Source: Cupriavidus sp. MP-37 (GTDB taxonomy: Bacteria; Pseudomonadota; Gammaproteobacteria; Burkholderiales; Burkholderiaceae). Taken from it: a DNA stretch of 64,000 nt. A model generated the notes under the pieces. The model did no database searches. It was not told the origin of the DNA and worked only from the letters and a program-made list of their open reading frames with translations. Position numbers and translations under genes: made by a program. Within the stretch, counting starts at the first letter, position 1, and each line of letters opens with the position of its first letter. Location of the stretch: NCBI RefSeq assembly GCF_020618415.1, contig NZ_CP085344.1, forward strand, positions 372,001 to 436,000, in the 5' to 3' direction. This document shows positions 11,979-20,584 of the stretch, piece by piece.

Positions 11979-13451
11979 ATGAACCCGTCTGCCATGACTT
12001 CCCCCGCGCTCGACCGCCGCGCGCTCTCCGATTTCCGCGCGCTGGCCGGCCGCATCGACGGCAACGGTCCGCGCTATACCTCGTACCCGACCGCCGACCG
12101 CTTCCACACCGGTCCCGACCTGTCGCTGTACCACGACGCGCTCGACGCGTGCCGTGCCGACGCGTCGGCGCCGCTGTCGCTATACCTGCATATCCCGTTC
12201 TGCGAGAACATCTGCTACTACTGCGGCTGCAACAAGATCATTACCCGCGACCACGGCCGCAGCGCGCGCTACGTCAGCTACCTGGGCCGCGAGATGGCGC
12301 TGGTCGCCGGGCGGCTGGGCGCGCGCCGGCAGGTAATCCAGTCGCACTGGGGCGGCGGCACGCCGACCTTCCTCAACCCGGAGGAAATGCGGCGCGTGAT
12401 GGCACTGCTGAACACCCATTTCACGCTGGCGGCCGAGGGCGAGCATTCGATCGAGATCGATCCGCGCCGCGTCGACCACGACCGCATGGCGCTGCTGGCC
12501 GAGCTGGGCTTCAACCGGGTCAGCCTGGGCGTGCAGGATTTCGACCCCGAGGTGCAGCAGGCCATCCACCGCATCCAGCCGTTCGAAGAGACCCGCGCCG
12601 TGGTCGATGCCGCGCGGGCGCTGGGCTTCCGCTCGGTCAGCCTGGACCTGATCTACGGCCTGCCGCACCAGACCGCGGCGCGCTTCGGCCGCACCATCGA
12701 CCAGGTGCTGGCGCTGCGGCCCGACCGCCTTTCGGTCTACAGCTACGCCCACCTGCCGCATGTGTTCAAGCCCCAGCGCCGCATCGACGAACAGGCGTTG
12801 CCGCCGGCCGGCGAGAAGCTCGACATCCTGGTCTCCACGATCGAGCGGCTGAGCGCCGAGGGCTACGTCTATATCGGCATGGACCACTTCGCGCTGCCCG
12901 ACGACGACCTCGCCGTGGCGCAGCGCGAGGGCCGGCTGCAGCGCAACTTCCAGGGCTATTCGACGCACGCCGGCTACGACCAGATCGGGCTCGGCATCTC
13001 GGCCATCGGCGCGATCGCGGGGCGCTACGTGCAGAACGCGCGCACGCTCGACGATTACTACGGCGCGCTCGACCAGGACCGCCTGCCGCTGGCGCGCGGC
13101 GTGGCGATGACGGCCGACGACCACCTGCGGCGCGAGATCATCGGCGACCTGATGTGCAACGGCGTACTCGACCTCGCCGGCATCGAGGCGCGCCACGGCA
13201 TCGATTTCAACCGGACCTTTGCCGCGGAACTCGCCGAGCTGGGCCGCCTCGCCGCGGACGGGCTGGTGCGCTGCGAGCCCGGCCACATCACCGTGACGCC
13301 GCTGGGCCGGCTGCTGGTGCGCCGCGTGGCGATGGCATTCGACCGCTACTTGCGCGACGACGCCGCCCGAACTGCCGACAACAGCAACCGCGCCGCCAAC
13401 GATGGCGCCAAGCCGATCCGCATCGTGCCGCGCTACTCGCGCGTGGTGTAG
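11979..13451 (+). CDS. hemN: oxygen-independent coproporphyrinogen III dehydrogenase
   Basis: 490 residues. A radical-SAM enzyme that decarboxylates coproporphyrinogen III to protoporphyrinogen IX in haem synthesis without oxygen. The [4Fe-4S] cysteines are Cys75, Cys79 and Cys82 in [12 protein letters not shown], followed by G-C-N-K typical of true HemN. Upstream P-R-Y-T-S-Y-P-T-A is also diagnostic and separates it from HemW. An alternative start is the ATG six codons in. The FNR-type box upstream suggests use under low oxygen. A bidirectional terminator follows at 13479-13507. Confidence 0.95.
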   Translation: MNPSAMTSPALDRRALSDFRALAGRIDGNGPRYTSYPTADRFHTGPDLSLYHDALDACRADASAPLSLYLHIPFCENICYYCGCNKIITRDHGRSARYVSYLGREMALVAGRLGARRQVIQSHWGGGTPTFLNPEEMRRVMALLNTHFTLAAEGEHSIEIDPRRVDHDRMALLAELGFNRVSLGVQDFDPEVQQAIHRIQPFEETRAVVDAARALGFRSVSLDLIYGLPHQTAARFGRTIDQVLALRPDRLSVYSYAHLPHVFKPQRRIDEQALPPAGEKLDILVSTIERLSAEGYVYIGMDHFALPDDDLAVAQREGRLQRNFQGYSTHAGYDQIGLGISAIGAIAGRYVQNARTLDDYYGALDQDRLPLARGVAMTADDHLRREIIGDLMCNGVLDLAGIEARHGIDFNRTFAAELAELGRLAADGLVRCEPGHITVTPLGRLLVRRVAMAFDRYLRDDAARTADNSNRAANDGAKPIRIVPRYSRVV

Positions 13452-13478
13452 CGGGCAACCTCGGCCCCGGGCAGGACG

Positions 13479-13507
13479 AAAAAAAACCCGCGCAAGGCGG
13501 GTTTTTT
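13479..13507. terminator. bidirectional intrinsic terminator between hemN and cytochrome gene
   Basis: ACCCGC and GCGGGT pair around GCAAG, with eight A before and six T after. The symmetrical A/T flanks let it end both hemN (plus) and the convergent cytochrome gene (minus). Confidence 0.85.
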
Positions 13508-13524
13508 GTCAGGGCGGAGCCGGC

Positions 13525-14418
13525 TTACCTGGCGGCGTTGGCCATGTAGTCCGACGCGGCGATCACGTCGGCGTCCGGGCCGGTATAGCCGCCCTTGGGC
13601 GGCATCACGCCCTTGCCCTTGAGCGCGAAATTGTGGACCGCATCCATGCCTTCCTTCAGGCGCGGCGCCCAGGCGGCCTTGTCGCCAAACTTGGGCGCAC
13701 CGGCCACGCCGGCGGCGTGGCAGGCGGCGCAGACCTGTTCGTAGACCTTCTTGCCCACTTCGGCCGAGGCAGCTGCCGGCGCGGCAGCGGCGGCCGGTGC
13801 GGGTGCGGCAGCGGCCGCCGGAGCAGCGGGGGCCGGAGCCGGAGCCGCCGCAGCAGCCGGAGCGGCCGCTTCAGGAGCTGCGGCAGTGGCCGGCGCGGCA
13901 GCGGCCGGGGCAGCCGGCTCGGGGAACTTGGCGCCGCCGGCGTCGGCCAGGTAGACCACGGCGCGGGCCAGTTCGTAGTCGGTGTAGTCGTCAGGCGTGC
14001 TGCCGGCGCGCGGCGGCATCGCGCCCTTGCCGTTGAGCACCGACTTCATCAGGCCCTCGAAGCCCTGGCCGATACGCGCGGTCCAGTCGCCGGCGGTACC
14101 GTGCTTGGGCGCACCCGCCGCGCCGGTGGCGTGGCAGGCGGCGCAAATTTCCTTGTAGACCTGTTCGCCGGTCTTGAACACGCGCGGCGCGTTGGGGTCC
14201 TTGATTTCGAGCGAGGCGACCGGCTTGATGCGGTCGTTGACGGCTTCGGCGGCGGTGCTGGCGCCGGCGCTTTCGGTCGAGCCGTGTCCGACGAAGTTGA
14301 CCAGCAGGATGATCACGATGATCGGCACCAGGAACGCCGCGATCACGACTGCGATCAACTGCTTCGGGGTTTTGATGGGAGACTCGTGTTCGGGGTGTTC
14401 GTTGTGGACGTCGCTCAT
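13525..14418 (-). CDS. membrane-anchored two-haem cytochrome c (c5-like)
   Basis: 297 residues. One transmembrane segment at about 20-42 (L-I-A-V-V-I-A-A-F-L-V-P-I-I) anchors two cytochrome c domains in the periplasm. Haem motifs C-A-A-C-H are at residues 92-96 and 230-234, each followed by A-G-A-P-K, with a distal methionine in M-P-P in each domain. The domains are joined by a long Ala/Pro-rich linker (about 175-215) of the flexible tether type. The repeated domain layout suggests internal duplication. Likely an electron carrier to a terminal oxidase or reductase; the partner is not visible. A perfect TATAAT at 14705-14700 on the minus strand may be its -10. Confidence 0.88.
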   Translation of the reverse strand: MSDVHNEHPEHESPIKTPKQLIAVVIAAFLVPIIVIILLVNFVGHGSTESAGASTAAEAVNDRIKPVASLEIKDPNAPRVFKTGEQVYKEICAACHATGAAGAPKHGTAGDWTARIGQGFEGLMKSVLNGKGAMPPRAGSTPDDYTDYELARAVVYLADAGGAKFPEPAAPAAAAPATAAAPEAAAPAAAAAPAPAPAAPAAAAAPAPAAAAAPAAASAEVGKKVYEQVCAACHAAGVAGAPKFGDKAAWAPRLKEGMDAVHNFALKGKGVMPPKGGYTGPDADVIAASDYMANAAR

Positions 14419-14882
14419 ACAGAACTCTCAGTTTTGCAGGAAACCTTCTGGCCGCTTACGCTCGGCTTGCTTTTTCTGGCCCTGGCGTGGCCCTTCGCTG
14501 ACCACTATCCGGCCCCATCCGGACCGCCCGCGCTCCCCTGCGGCCCTTGCCTGACTTGGGTCTGTTGCCATTTGCGTACCTCGGACTGTCTCCCGGACCG
14601 GGGCCCGATTGTCGCCGACAACCAGCCGCCCGGATTTGACCCCGGTCGACTCGCTGCGCCGACGGCGCGACGGGCACGATTTGACGCAAATAGCTGGCGA
14701 TTATAGCGCCAAAGCCCCCCTGCCAGTGCCAAAAAGCGGCGGTTGCGAGACGTTCCCCGGCGCCCGTGGCGGCCCCACATGGACGGCGCCCTGCAAAAGC
14801 GGTATCCTATGCGACTTTCCTGCGGCGGCATTCGCCCGCCGCAACCGCTGTACCCGCAAAACCGGTTGCAAAACCGTCCTGT
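14419..14882. other. 464-base gap between the cytochrome gene and tRNA-Arg
   Basis: No gene supported. On the minus strand TATAAT at 14705-14700 could be the -10 of the cytochrome gene, but I see no good -35 at 17 bases. Just inside the predicted transcript is a small palindrome, ATTTG-ACG-CAAAT (14679-14691), that could be an operator. On the plus strand TATCCT near 14803 might serve the tRNA. Confidence 0.35.
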
Positions 14883-14958
14883 GCGCCCGTAGCTCAATGG
14901 ATAGAGTACTGCCCTCCGAAGGCAGGGGTTGCTGGTTCGATCCCAGCCGGGCGCGCCA
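14883..14958 (+). tRNA. tRNA-Arg (anticodon CCG)
   Basis: 76 bases. The acceptor stem GCGCCCG pairs with CGGGCGC, then discriminator G and encoded CCA. The anticodon stem CTGCC/GGCAG encloses CTCCGAA, giving anticodon CCG at 14916-14918, which reads the arginine codon CGG. The T loop GTTCGATCC is standard. Confidence 0.95.
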
Positions 14959-15249
14959 ATCTCCTTAAGCATCTTCGGTTTTTCCCACCACCGCTGGGAA
15001 CGGCGACTGCAGCTCGCTCCCGCCTTTTCCCCCGGCAACCCATTCAGCACTGCACCCGTGCCGCACCGCACAGGCCTTTTGTGTCCGAGTGTGCGCAAGT
15101 TTTCCAAAAGAATGGCAATCACGCCGATTTCCACCGCCGCACGGACGCGGGAGGATGTTGGCGCTGCGCACGGCATCGCTGGATGCGCTGAGTCTGTGTG
15201 GCAACAAATAATGCTTGTACGCTCAAATTAATGTAGCCACAATAATTCC

Positions 15250-15519
15250 ATGCTGATCGAATTCGACGCAGCTAAAGACCGTGCCAACCAAGCCAAACAT
15301 GGCATTTCGCTGGCGGCCGCTGAATGGTTCGAATGGGACTGCGCTGTATTCGACCCGGACACCCGCTTCGAATATGCCGAGGAGCGTTTTCAAGGCCTTG
15401 GCCTGATCGGCAACCGAGTCCACATGGTCGTCTTCACGGTGCGGGGTGACAGCATCCGCATCATTAGCCTGCGCAAAGCCAACCAGCGAGAGGAAAAACG
15501 TTATGTCGACCAAACGTAA
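15250..15519 (+). CDS. brnT: BrnT family toxin (type II toxin-antitoxin, RelE-like ribonuclease)
   Basis: 89 residues. Begins M-L-I-E-F-D-A-A-K-D-R-A-N-Q-A-K-H-G-I-S-L, the BrnT signature, and ends with R-I-I-S-L-R-K-A-N-Q-R-E. BrnT toxins are small RelE-fold endoribonucleases that block translation and are neutralised by BrnA. As usual for this family the toxin gene comes first and overlaps the antitoxin gene by 17 bases. The upstream 50 bases are clearly AT-richer than the surroundings (runs like AAATTAAT), a sign of transfer. A possible promoter is TTGTAC (15215-15220) with CACAAT (15238-15243), 17 bases apart. Confidence 0.9.
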   Translation: MLIEFDAAKDRANQAKHGISLAAAEWFEWDCAVFDPDTRFEYAEERFQGLGLIGNRVHMVVFTVRGDSIRIISLRKANQREEKRYVDQT

Positions 15520-15850
15520 GATTGTCCGCGTCACCGACGCGGAAGACGTCGCGATCCGCCGCGCGGCTGCCTCGGATCCGGATGCGCGCGAGCTGACCGA
15601 TGCCGAATTGGCACGCATGCGGCCTGCCCGCGAGGTTCTTCCCAGGATCTTGGGCAAGGAAAAGGCGGAAGCGTTGATGAAGCGCCGCGGCCGCCCAGCG
15701 TTGCCCGAGGAAGAGCGCAAAGTCTCCGTCAATGTGCGCTACGACCGAGATGTGATCGACGCGTTCAAGGCCACCGGCGATGGATGGCAGACGCGCATCA
15801 ACGAAGCGCTGCGCGACTACGCCAAGTCCCACAACATGCTGCCACGGTGA
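15503..15850 (+). CDS. brnA: BrnA family antitoxin
   Basis: 115 residues from ATG 15503; AGGAAAAACG upstream supports this start over longer in-frame versions. The C-terminal part V-S-V-N-V-R-Y-D-R-D-V-I-D-A-F-K-A-T-G-D and W-Q-T-R-I-N-E-A-L is the BrnA ribbon-helix-helix DNA-binding domain; the N-terminal part wraps the toxin. The BrnA-BrnT complex usually represses its own promoter. It follows brnT with overlapping reading frames. Confidence 0.9.
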   Translation: MSTKRKIVRVTDAEDVAIRRAAASDPDARELTDAELARMRPAREVLPRILGKEKAEALMKRRGRPALPEEERKVSVNVRYDRDVIDAFKATGDGWQTRINEALRDYAKSHNMLPR

Positions 15851-16058
15851 TCTCCTGTCACGTGGGTGCCGGGTGCACCCAGCGCACACCCGACAGCCGC
15901 GCCCGCAGCGCCACTGCGGTCTGCCCCCGCGCGGGCAAGCCTTAATTCGCGCGACGAAAACTTTCAGCACGCGATTGGCGGTGGCGCGCGCCGGTGCTGA
16001 TAGATTCACACACTCCATCCCAACCGGGCGCGCCGATGGTGCCGCGCCGCAGACAGCC

Positions 16059-16874
16059 ATGGCGATTCCGACCAAGCTACCGCACGGGCTGGCAGCACTG
16101 GCGCTCGCCGCCGCCAGCGCCGCATCCATTGCCACGCCGCTGAACCTGCCTGGCGGCTTGCCCAGCATGGCCGGACTGGGCGTTGGTTCGACCACAGAGT
16201 TTGCTGGCGGCAAGGACCGCATGGTCGGCGTGGTGCCGGGCCTGCGCTACGTGACGCCCGGCGGGCGTCTGCTGGAATGGTACGGGCCCTATGCCCAGTT
16301 CAACTTCGGCGGGCTGACCGGGTTCCAGTGGGGTCCGGCGGCGAGTCTGCGGCTGGGCCGCAACGACGTGGACGACCCGGTGGTATCGCGCCTGCACGAA
16401 ATCGACACCACGGTCGAGGCCGGCGGCTTCATCGGCTACGAATACCTCAACACGGGGGCAGTCCCGTGGCGGCTGCGTGGCGGTGTCAACGTGATGACCA
16501 ACGCGGGCATGGTCTATGGCGGCGCGCGCGTCAACGCGACCGCCTCGCTATGGGTGCCGCTGCACCCGCGCCTCTATGCGGGGATGGGGCTGGGCGCGAC
16601 CTGGGTCAGCGGCAGCTTCAACCGCACCTATTTCGGCGTGACGCCGGCCGATGCGACCGCCAGCGGCCTGCCGGCGTACCGCCCGGGCGGCGGCCTCGAG
16701 CAGTTCACCGGCTGGCTGGCGCTGATCTGGCAACTGGACAAGCACTGGTATGGCGGCGCGATGGTGTACGGCCAGCGCCTCACCGGTGCTGCCGCCGACA
16801 GCCCCATCGTGACCCAGCGCGGTACGCGCAACCAGGTCACGTACGGCCTCGGCATTGCCTATGCATGGCGCTAG
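16059..16874 (+). CDS. MipA/OmpV family outer-membrane protein
   Basis: 271 residues from ATG 16059. A signal peptide covers about 1-25 (L-A-A-L-A-L-A-A-A-S-A-A-S). The mature chain is rich in alternating hydrophobic/aromatic strands and ends in Y-G-L-G-I-A-Y-A-W-R, an outer-membrane barrel ending. Motifs such as P-G-L-R-Y-V-T-P-G-G-R and Y-G-P-Y-A-Q-F fit MipA/OmpV proteins, which bind a murein hydrolase scaffold or act as porins. It terminates 29 bases before arfB, same strand. Confidence 0.75.
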   Translation: MAIPTKLPHGLAALALAAASAASIATPLNLPGGLPSMAGLGVGSTTEFAGGKDRMVGVVPGLRYVTPGGRLLEWYGPYAQFNFGGLTGFQWGPAASLRLGRNDVDDPVVSRLHEIDTTVEAGGFIGYEYLNTGAVPWRLRGGVNVMTNAGMVYGGARVNATASLWVPLHPRLYAGMGLGATWVSGSFNRTYFGVTPADATASGLPAYRPGGGLEQFTGWLALIWQLDKHWYGGAMVYGQRLTGAAADSPIVTQRGTRNQVTYGLGIAYAWR

Positions 16875-16902
16875 CCCGGGGTGCGCTTGCTATGATCGAG
16901 CC

Positions 16903-17307
16903 ATGACCGACGACCTCGTCATCCCTCACCACGAATACCTGATCACCGCGATCCGGGCGCAGGGGGCGGGCGGCCAGAACATCAACAAGGTGTCCAATGC
17001 CGTGCACCTGCGCTATGACGTGCGCGCGTCGTCGCTCGCGTCCGACCACAAGGAACGGCTGCTGGCGCTGCATGACCACCGCATCACGCGTGACGGCGTG
17101 GTGGTGATCAAGGCGCAGCAGTTCCGCAGCCTGGACCAGAACCGGGACGATGCGGTGCGGCGCCTGCACGAGCTGGTGCGCAGCGTGGCCACGCCGCCGC
17201 GCGTGCGCCGGCCGACGCGGCCGACGCTGGCGTCGCGCCAGCGCCGGCTGGAGAGCAAGAGCCAGCGCAGCCAGGTCAAGTCGCTGCGCGGCCGGGTGTT
17301 CGACTGA
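16903..17307 (+). CDS. arfB: alternative ribosome-rescue factor / peptidyl-tRNA hydrolase ArfB
   Basis: 134 residues. The catalytic G-G-Q motif is at residues 23-25 within R-A-Q-G-A-G-G-Q-N-I-N-K-V. The C-terminal tail is strongly basic (S-R-Q-R-R-L-E-S-K-S-Q-R-S), as needed to enter the empty mRNA channel of stalled ribosomes. ArfB frees peptides from ribosomes stuck on mRNAs without stop codons. Start M-T-D-D-L-V-I-P is typical. It is convergent with htpX, 12 bases between the stops. Confidence 0.93.
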   Translation: MTDDLVIPHHEYLITAIRAQGAGGQNINKVSNAVHLRYDVRASSLASDHKERLLALHDHRITRDGVVVIKAQQFRSLDQNRDDAVRRLHELVRSVATPPRVRRPTRPTLASRQRRLESKSQRSQVKSLRGRVFD

Positions 17308-17319
17308 GCCGCGCTGGGG

Positions 17320-18198
17320 TCAGCGCGCCGACTGCAGCGCGGCGATGCGCTGCTCGATCGGCGGGTGGCTCGAGAACAGCGCCATCCACGACTTGCCGCC
17401 GGCGATGCCCATCGCCTGCATGTTCTGCGGCAGCCCGTCCGGATCCAGCCCGCCCAGGCGGCGCAGCGCCGCGACCATCGGCGTGGGGGTGCCCATCATG
17501 CTGGCGGCGCCGGCATCGGCGCGGAACTCGCGCCGGCGCGAGAACCAGGCCACGATGATGCTGGCCAGGATGCCGAACACGATCTCGCACACGATCACCG
17601 TGACCATGTAGCCGATTCCCGGGCCGCTCGATTCCTCGTCGTTCTTGCGCAGCATCGAATCGACGAAGTAGCCGACCACGCGCGCCAGGAAGATCACGAA
17701 GGTGTTGACCACGCCCTGGATCAGCGTCAGCGTGACCATGTCGCCGTTGGCCACGTGCGCCACCTCGTGCGCGAGCACGGCCTCGACCTCTTCGTGCGAC
17801 ATCGATTGCAGCAGGCCGGTGGACACCGCCACCAGCGAGCTGTTCTTGGTGGCCCCGGTGGCGAAGGCATTGGGCTCGCCCTCGTAGATGGCCACTTCCG
17901 GCATCGGCAGGCCGGCGCGCTGCGCCAGCTTCTCGACGGTCTGCACCAGCCACAGCTCGGTGCTGGTGCTGGGATGGGTGATCACCTGCGCGCCGGTCGA
18001 CCATTTGGCGATGGTCTTGGACATCAGCAGCGAGATAAAGGCGCCGCCGAAGCCCATCAGCGCGGCAAACGCCAGCAGCATGCCGAGGTTCAGCCCGTTG
18101 GCGGTCAGGAAGCGGTTCACCCCGAGCACGCTGGCGGTGATGCTGAGGACAAGCATGACGGCGAGGTTGGTCGCCAGGAAAAGCAGTACGCGTTTCAT
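17320..18198 (-). CDS. htpX: membrane zinc protease HtpX
   Basis: 292 residues, usual length. Zinc motif H-E-V-A-H is at 144-148 with the glutamate ligand further on in R-R-E-F-R-A-D. There are two N-terminal transmembrane segments (about 4-25 and 36-58) and two further hydrophobic stretches at about 155-175 and 190-212. HtpX degrades misfolded inner-membrane proteins together with FtsH. Starts [14 protein letters not shown]. No dedicated regulator is adjacent. Confidence 0.95.
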   Translation of the reverse strand: MKRVLLFLATNLAVMLVLSITASVLGVNRFLTANGLNLGMLLAFAALMGFGGAFISLLMSKTIAKWSTGAQVITHPSTSTELWLVQTVEKLAQRAGLPMPEVAIYEGEPNAFATGATKNSSLVAVSTGLLQSMSHEEVEAVLAHEVAHVANGDMVTLTLIQGVVNTFVIFLARVVGYFVDSMLRKNDEESSGPGIGYMVTVIVCEIVFGILASIIVAWFSRRREFRADAGAASMMGTPTPMVAALRRLGGLDPDGLPQNMQAMGIAGGKSWMALFSSHPPIEQRIAALQSAR

Positions 18199-18323
18199 GT
18201 GAGTGTGGGGCAGTGGTAGTTCGCGCCATGCGGCGCAAGGATGCGGTCGGACCGCAGGCGCGCGCCGCACTCGTGCGCGGCACGCGGGTTCAGGCTGGCA
18301 CGGCTTGGCCGCGCCGGTGGGAA

Positions 18324-18737
18324 TCAGGCGCGCGGCGGGCGCGGCAGCCGCGGCAGGTCGGGTTCGGGCAGCAGGGCGCCGGCATAGCGCGGCGGCCCGG
18401 CGCGGCCGGCCCCGGGGGCCAGGTGCAGCGGCGCAGGCGGCAGCAGTTGCTCGGCGAGGTCGGCGCCGGGCTGCCATTGCGGCTCGGCGGCTTCGGGGAG
18501 CGGCAGGGGATCGCCTGCGGGGGCGCCGGTCGGGTCGCCGGTCGGGTCGCCGGTCGGGTCGCCGATCAGGTCGCCTGTCACGGCGGCTCGATGTGCATCG
18601 TCGTCGCCGAGCGCAGCGGCAGGTACGGCCGCGGCTTCGGTGGCGGACACCACGGCGTGCGCGAATGCGGCCGCCCAGCCCGGCAGGGGCAGGCAGGCGA
18701 GCATCATGACCAGCAGGAACAGCCGCAGGGCGCGCAC
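18324..18737 (-). CDS. small exported protein of unknown function, tandem-repeat region
   Basis: 137 residues if it begins at the GTG at 18735-18737, chosen because the translation then opens with a clean signal peptide ([23 protein letters not shown]). No clear ribosome site is seen, so the start is uncertain. The mature part is Pro/Ala-rich and contains G-D-P-T repeats from a 12-base DNA repeat. The short signal-plus-LP-x-W-A layout recalls CzcI-type proteins of metal-efflux clusters in Cupriavidus, and cadR is next door, but it lacks the histidine-rich part. I do not assign a function. Confidence 0.4.
   Translation of the reverse strand: MRALRLFLLVMMLACLPLPGWAAAFAHAVVSATEAAAVPAAALGDDDAHRAAVTGDLIGDPTGDPTGDPTGAPAGDPLPLPEAAEPQWQPGADLAEQLLPPAPLHLAPGAGRAGPPRYAGALLPEPDLPRLPRPPRA
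18528..18575. repeat. 12-base tandem repeat, three exact copies plus one degenerate
   Basis: GGTCGGGTCGCC is repeated exactly at 18528, 18540 and 18552, then as GATCAGGTCGCC at 18564. In the minus-strand gene this codes for G-D-P-T units, so changes in copy number keep the reading frame. Confidence 0.9.
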
Positions 18738-18909
18738 GAAAGGGGGACGGCTTATCGGTGGAAGTGGAAGGAATTCTACAGGATGCCGCCAGGCGCGGGC
18801 GCCGCCCGTGGCGGCGGTAGCACACCGCGCACGGGCGGCCGGTTCGGCCGGATCCGCTCGCGCCGTCGCTGTCCTGCAGGATGCGGCAGACTGGCCTACA
18901 CTAGCGCCA

Positions 18910-18930
18910 ACCCTGTAGTCGTTACAGGGT
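18910..18930. promoter_or_regulatory. CadR/PbrR-type MerR-family operator
   Basis: Perfect inverted repeat ACCCTGTA, 5-base spacer GTCGT, TACAGGGT. It closely resembles known operators of Cd(II)/Pb(II)-responsive MerR regulators. It lies 18 bases before cadR, so it most likely controls cadR itself; a divergent minus-strand transcript toward the small exported protein gene is also possible. Confidence 0.8.
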
Positions 18931-18948
18931 AGGGCGAGGAGCAGGCAC

Positions 18949-19380
18949 ATGCGTATCGGCGAACTTTCACGGTCCAGCGGCTGCGATGTCGAGACCATCC
19001 GCTATTACGAGCGCGAAGGGCTGCTTGACGCACCCCGGCGCGAGGCCAACGGCTATCGCCGGTATGACGAGGGCCATATGGTGCAACTGAACTTCGTGCG
19101 CCATTGCCGTTCGCTGGGGATGAGCCTGTCGGACGTCAGGCGGCTGCGCGAGTTCGAGCGCAACCCGTCGCAGGACTGCGACGACATCAACACGCTGCTC
19201 GACCGCCAGATCGCGCAGATCCACGCCCAGCGCGTGGCGCTGGAAGCGCTCGAGGGCCAGCTGCGCGCGCTGCGCGAGACCTGCCGCCATCACCAGCCGG
19301 CCAGTGCGTGCGGCATCCTGCAGAACCTGCAGCAGGCGGCGGCCGGGGCGGGCTGTGAGTGCCATGCCACCAATGGGTGA
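18949..19380 (+). CDS. cadR: Cd(II)/Pb(II)-responsive MerR-family regulator
   Basis: 143 residues. N-terminal winged helix: M-R-I-G-E-L-S-R-S-S-G-C-D-V-E-T-I-R-Y-Y-E, then a long dimerisation helix. Metal-site cysteines of CadR/PbrR proteins are Cys77, Cys112 and one near 119; here Cys77, Cys112 and Cys121 are present, with an extra C-x-C (136, 138) in the tail. The regulator twists its promoter DNA when metal is bound. A matching operator lies directly upstream. No efflux ATPase or RND metal pump is adjacent, so its target is either itself, the small neighbour gene or a distant pump. Confidence 0.88.
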   Translation: MRIGELSRSSGCDVETIRYYEREGLLDAPRREANGYRRYDEGHMVQLNFVRHCRSLGMSLSDVRRLREFERNPSQDCDDINTLLDRQIAQIHAQRVALEALEGQLRALRETCRHHQPASACGILQNLQQAAAGAGCECHATNG

Positions 19381-19895
19381 CGACCCTGAACGCGGGGCTG
19401 TGCTACGATGGTTGCTCCCGCTTCGCACCAGCACGGTGCACGAACCGGGGCGGCGCGGCAGGTGAGCCACCACTTCCGGGCTCGCCGTTGCAGCAAGCCA
19501 TCCGCTGCCGTTTATCTTTTCCGCAATGACCATGACCGATCGCCTCACGCCGATGCCCGATGCGCCTGTCCGCCCGACGCGGACCGGCCGCGCGCACGCG
19601 TCCGCGGTCGCCATGGCCCCCAGCCTGCCCCAGCGCGCCAAGCGCGCGATGTCTCCCCGCCGGATCAGCGCACCGCCTGATTCCGCCCGGTTCCCAGCCT
19701 GATTCGTCTCCCATAGCGGGGCCCGGGCCGAACCGGGCCCGAGCCAGCGTTTCCGTTGTTGCCGGCGATTGCCGCAACGCTTTCGCCGATCCGTTGATGC
19801 CCGCGCCGCTGCGCGGCAAGCCATCGCAAGACCTGACCGCCGCCGCCCGCCATGCTGGCCGGCCGCGCCCACCCACGATTGCCGGAGGACCCGCC
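19381..19895. other. 515-base gap between cadR and rnk
   Basis: No convincing gene. A 58-codon open frame runs from ATG 19526 to 19702 (begins M-T-M-T-D-R-L), but it is Pro/Ala/Arg-rich like random GC-rich DNA and I do not call it. A perfect 8-bp hairpin GGGCCCGG/CCGGGCCC lies at 19719-19740 without a T-run. Confidence 0.35.
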
Positions 19896-20315
19896 ATGAC
19901 GGCCACCAAGACCCAGACCGCCACCCTGTACCTGACCGAACTCGACGTGACCCGCCTGGAGCGCATCGCCAGCCGCGCCGGCTCCGCGCAGCTCGAGGAC
20001 ATGCTCGACAGCCTGCTGGCGCGCGCCACCATCGTCGCGCCCGAAGAGATCCCGACCGACGTGGTGACCATGAACACCCGCGTGGTGTGCACGCTGCCGG
20101 GCGAGCAGGCGCCGCGCAACTGGACCCTGGTGTATCCCGACGCCGCCGACTTCGACGCGGGCCGGCTCTCGGTGCTGTCGCCGGTGGGCCAGGCGCTGCT
20201 GGGCGCGCGCGCCGGCCAGACCGTCAGCTACCGCCTGCCCGATGGCCGCGAACAGCAAGTGACGGTCGCCGAGATCGCATTCCAGCCCGAAGCCAGCGGC
20301 CAGTACACCCTTTGA
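19896..20315 (+). CDS. rnk: regulator of nucleoside diphosphate kinase, GreA/GreB C-terminal domain
   Basis: 139 residues. GGAGGA lies seven bases before the ATG. The C-terminal half (V-V-T-M-N-T-R-V, then Y-P-D-A-A-D-F-D, L-S-V-L-S-P-V-G-Q-A-L-L-G, and G-Q-T-V-S-Y) is the FKBP-like domain shared with transcript-cleavage factors GreA/GreB. It lacks the Gre coiled coil and instead has a short N-terminal helical part, as in Rnk, which binds RNA polymerase. The name Rnk comes from E. coli genetics; the direct biochemical role here is by family only. Confidence 0.85.
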   Translation: MTATKTQTATLYLTELDVTRLERIASRAGSAQLEDMLDSLLARATIVAPEEIPTDVVTMNTRVVCTLPGEQAPRNWTLVYPDAADFDAGRLSVLSPVGQALLGARAGQTVSYRLPDGREQQVTVAEIAFQPEASGQYTL

Positions 20316-20412
20316 GCGGCTGCGGGCGCGCCCTCGCGGGTGCGGCCGCCGCCACGCGCACCCGCCAGTGGCGGCGTGTCTCCGGCGATCCGTGGACACC
20401 ATTCATCGGCAA

Positions 20413-20433
20413 GCGAGTCGTTTCACGACTCGC
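20413..20433. repeat. perfect 9-bp hairpin
   Basis: GCGAGTCGT and ACGACTCGC pair around TTC. It lies between rnk and the repeat-protein gene. No T-run follows, so its role (processing site, operator or rnk 3' end) is open. Confidence 0.5.
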
Positions 20434-20584
20434 AACGCACCATTCGTCGCAGCGATATTTCTGCTGGCGCGGGCTGTGACTAATCTTCAGTCCGTGCTCG
20501 CATCGCAACATAGATTGCAGAGCGGCCGGAGTCTCATCCCGGACCTACAAGAAAGAACGACGAAATCAGTTGAAGGAGTCCCAA

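Noticed and set aside
15851..16058. Upstream extension of the MipA/OmpV-like frame
   Set aside because: The in-frame extension contains no signal peptide and the clear signal sequence begins at ATG 16059.
19526..19702. 58-codon open frame between cadR and rnk
   Set aside because: No ribosome site, no family pattern, composition like the non-coding surroundings.
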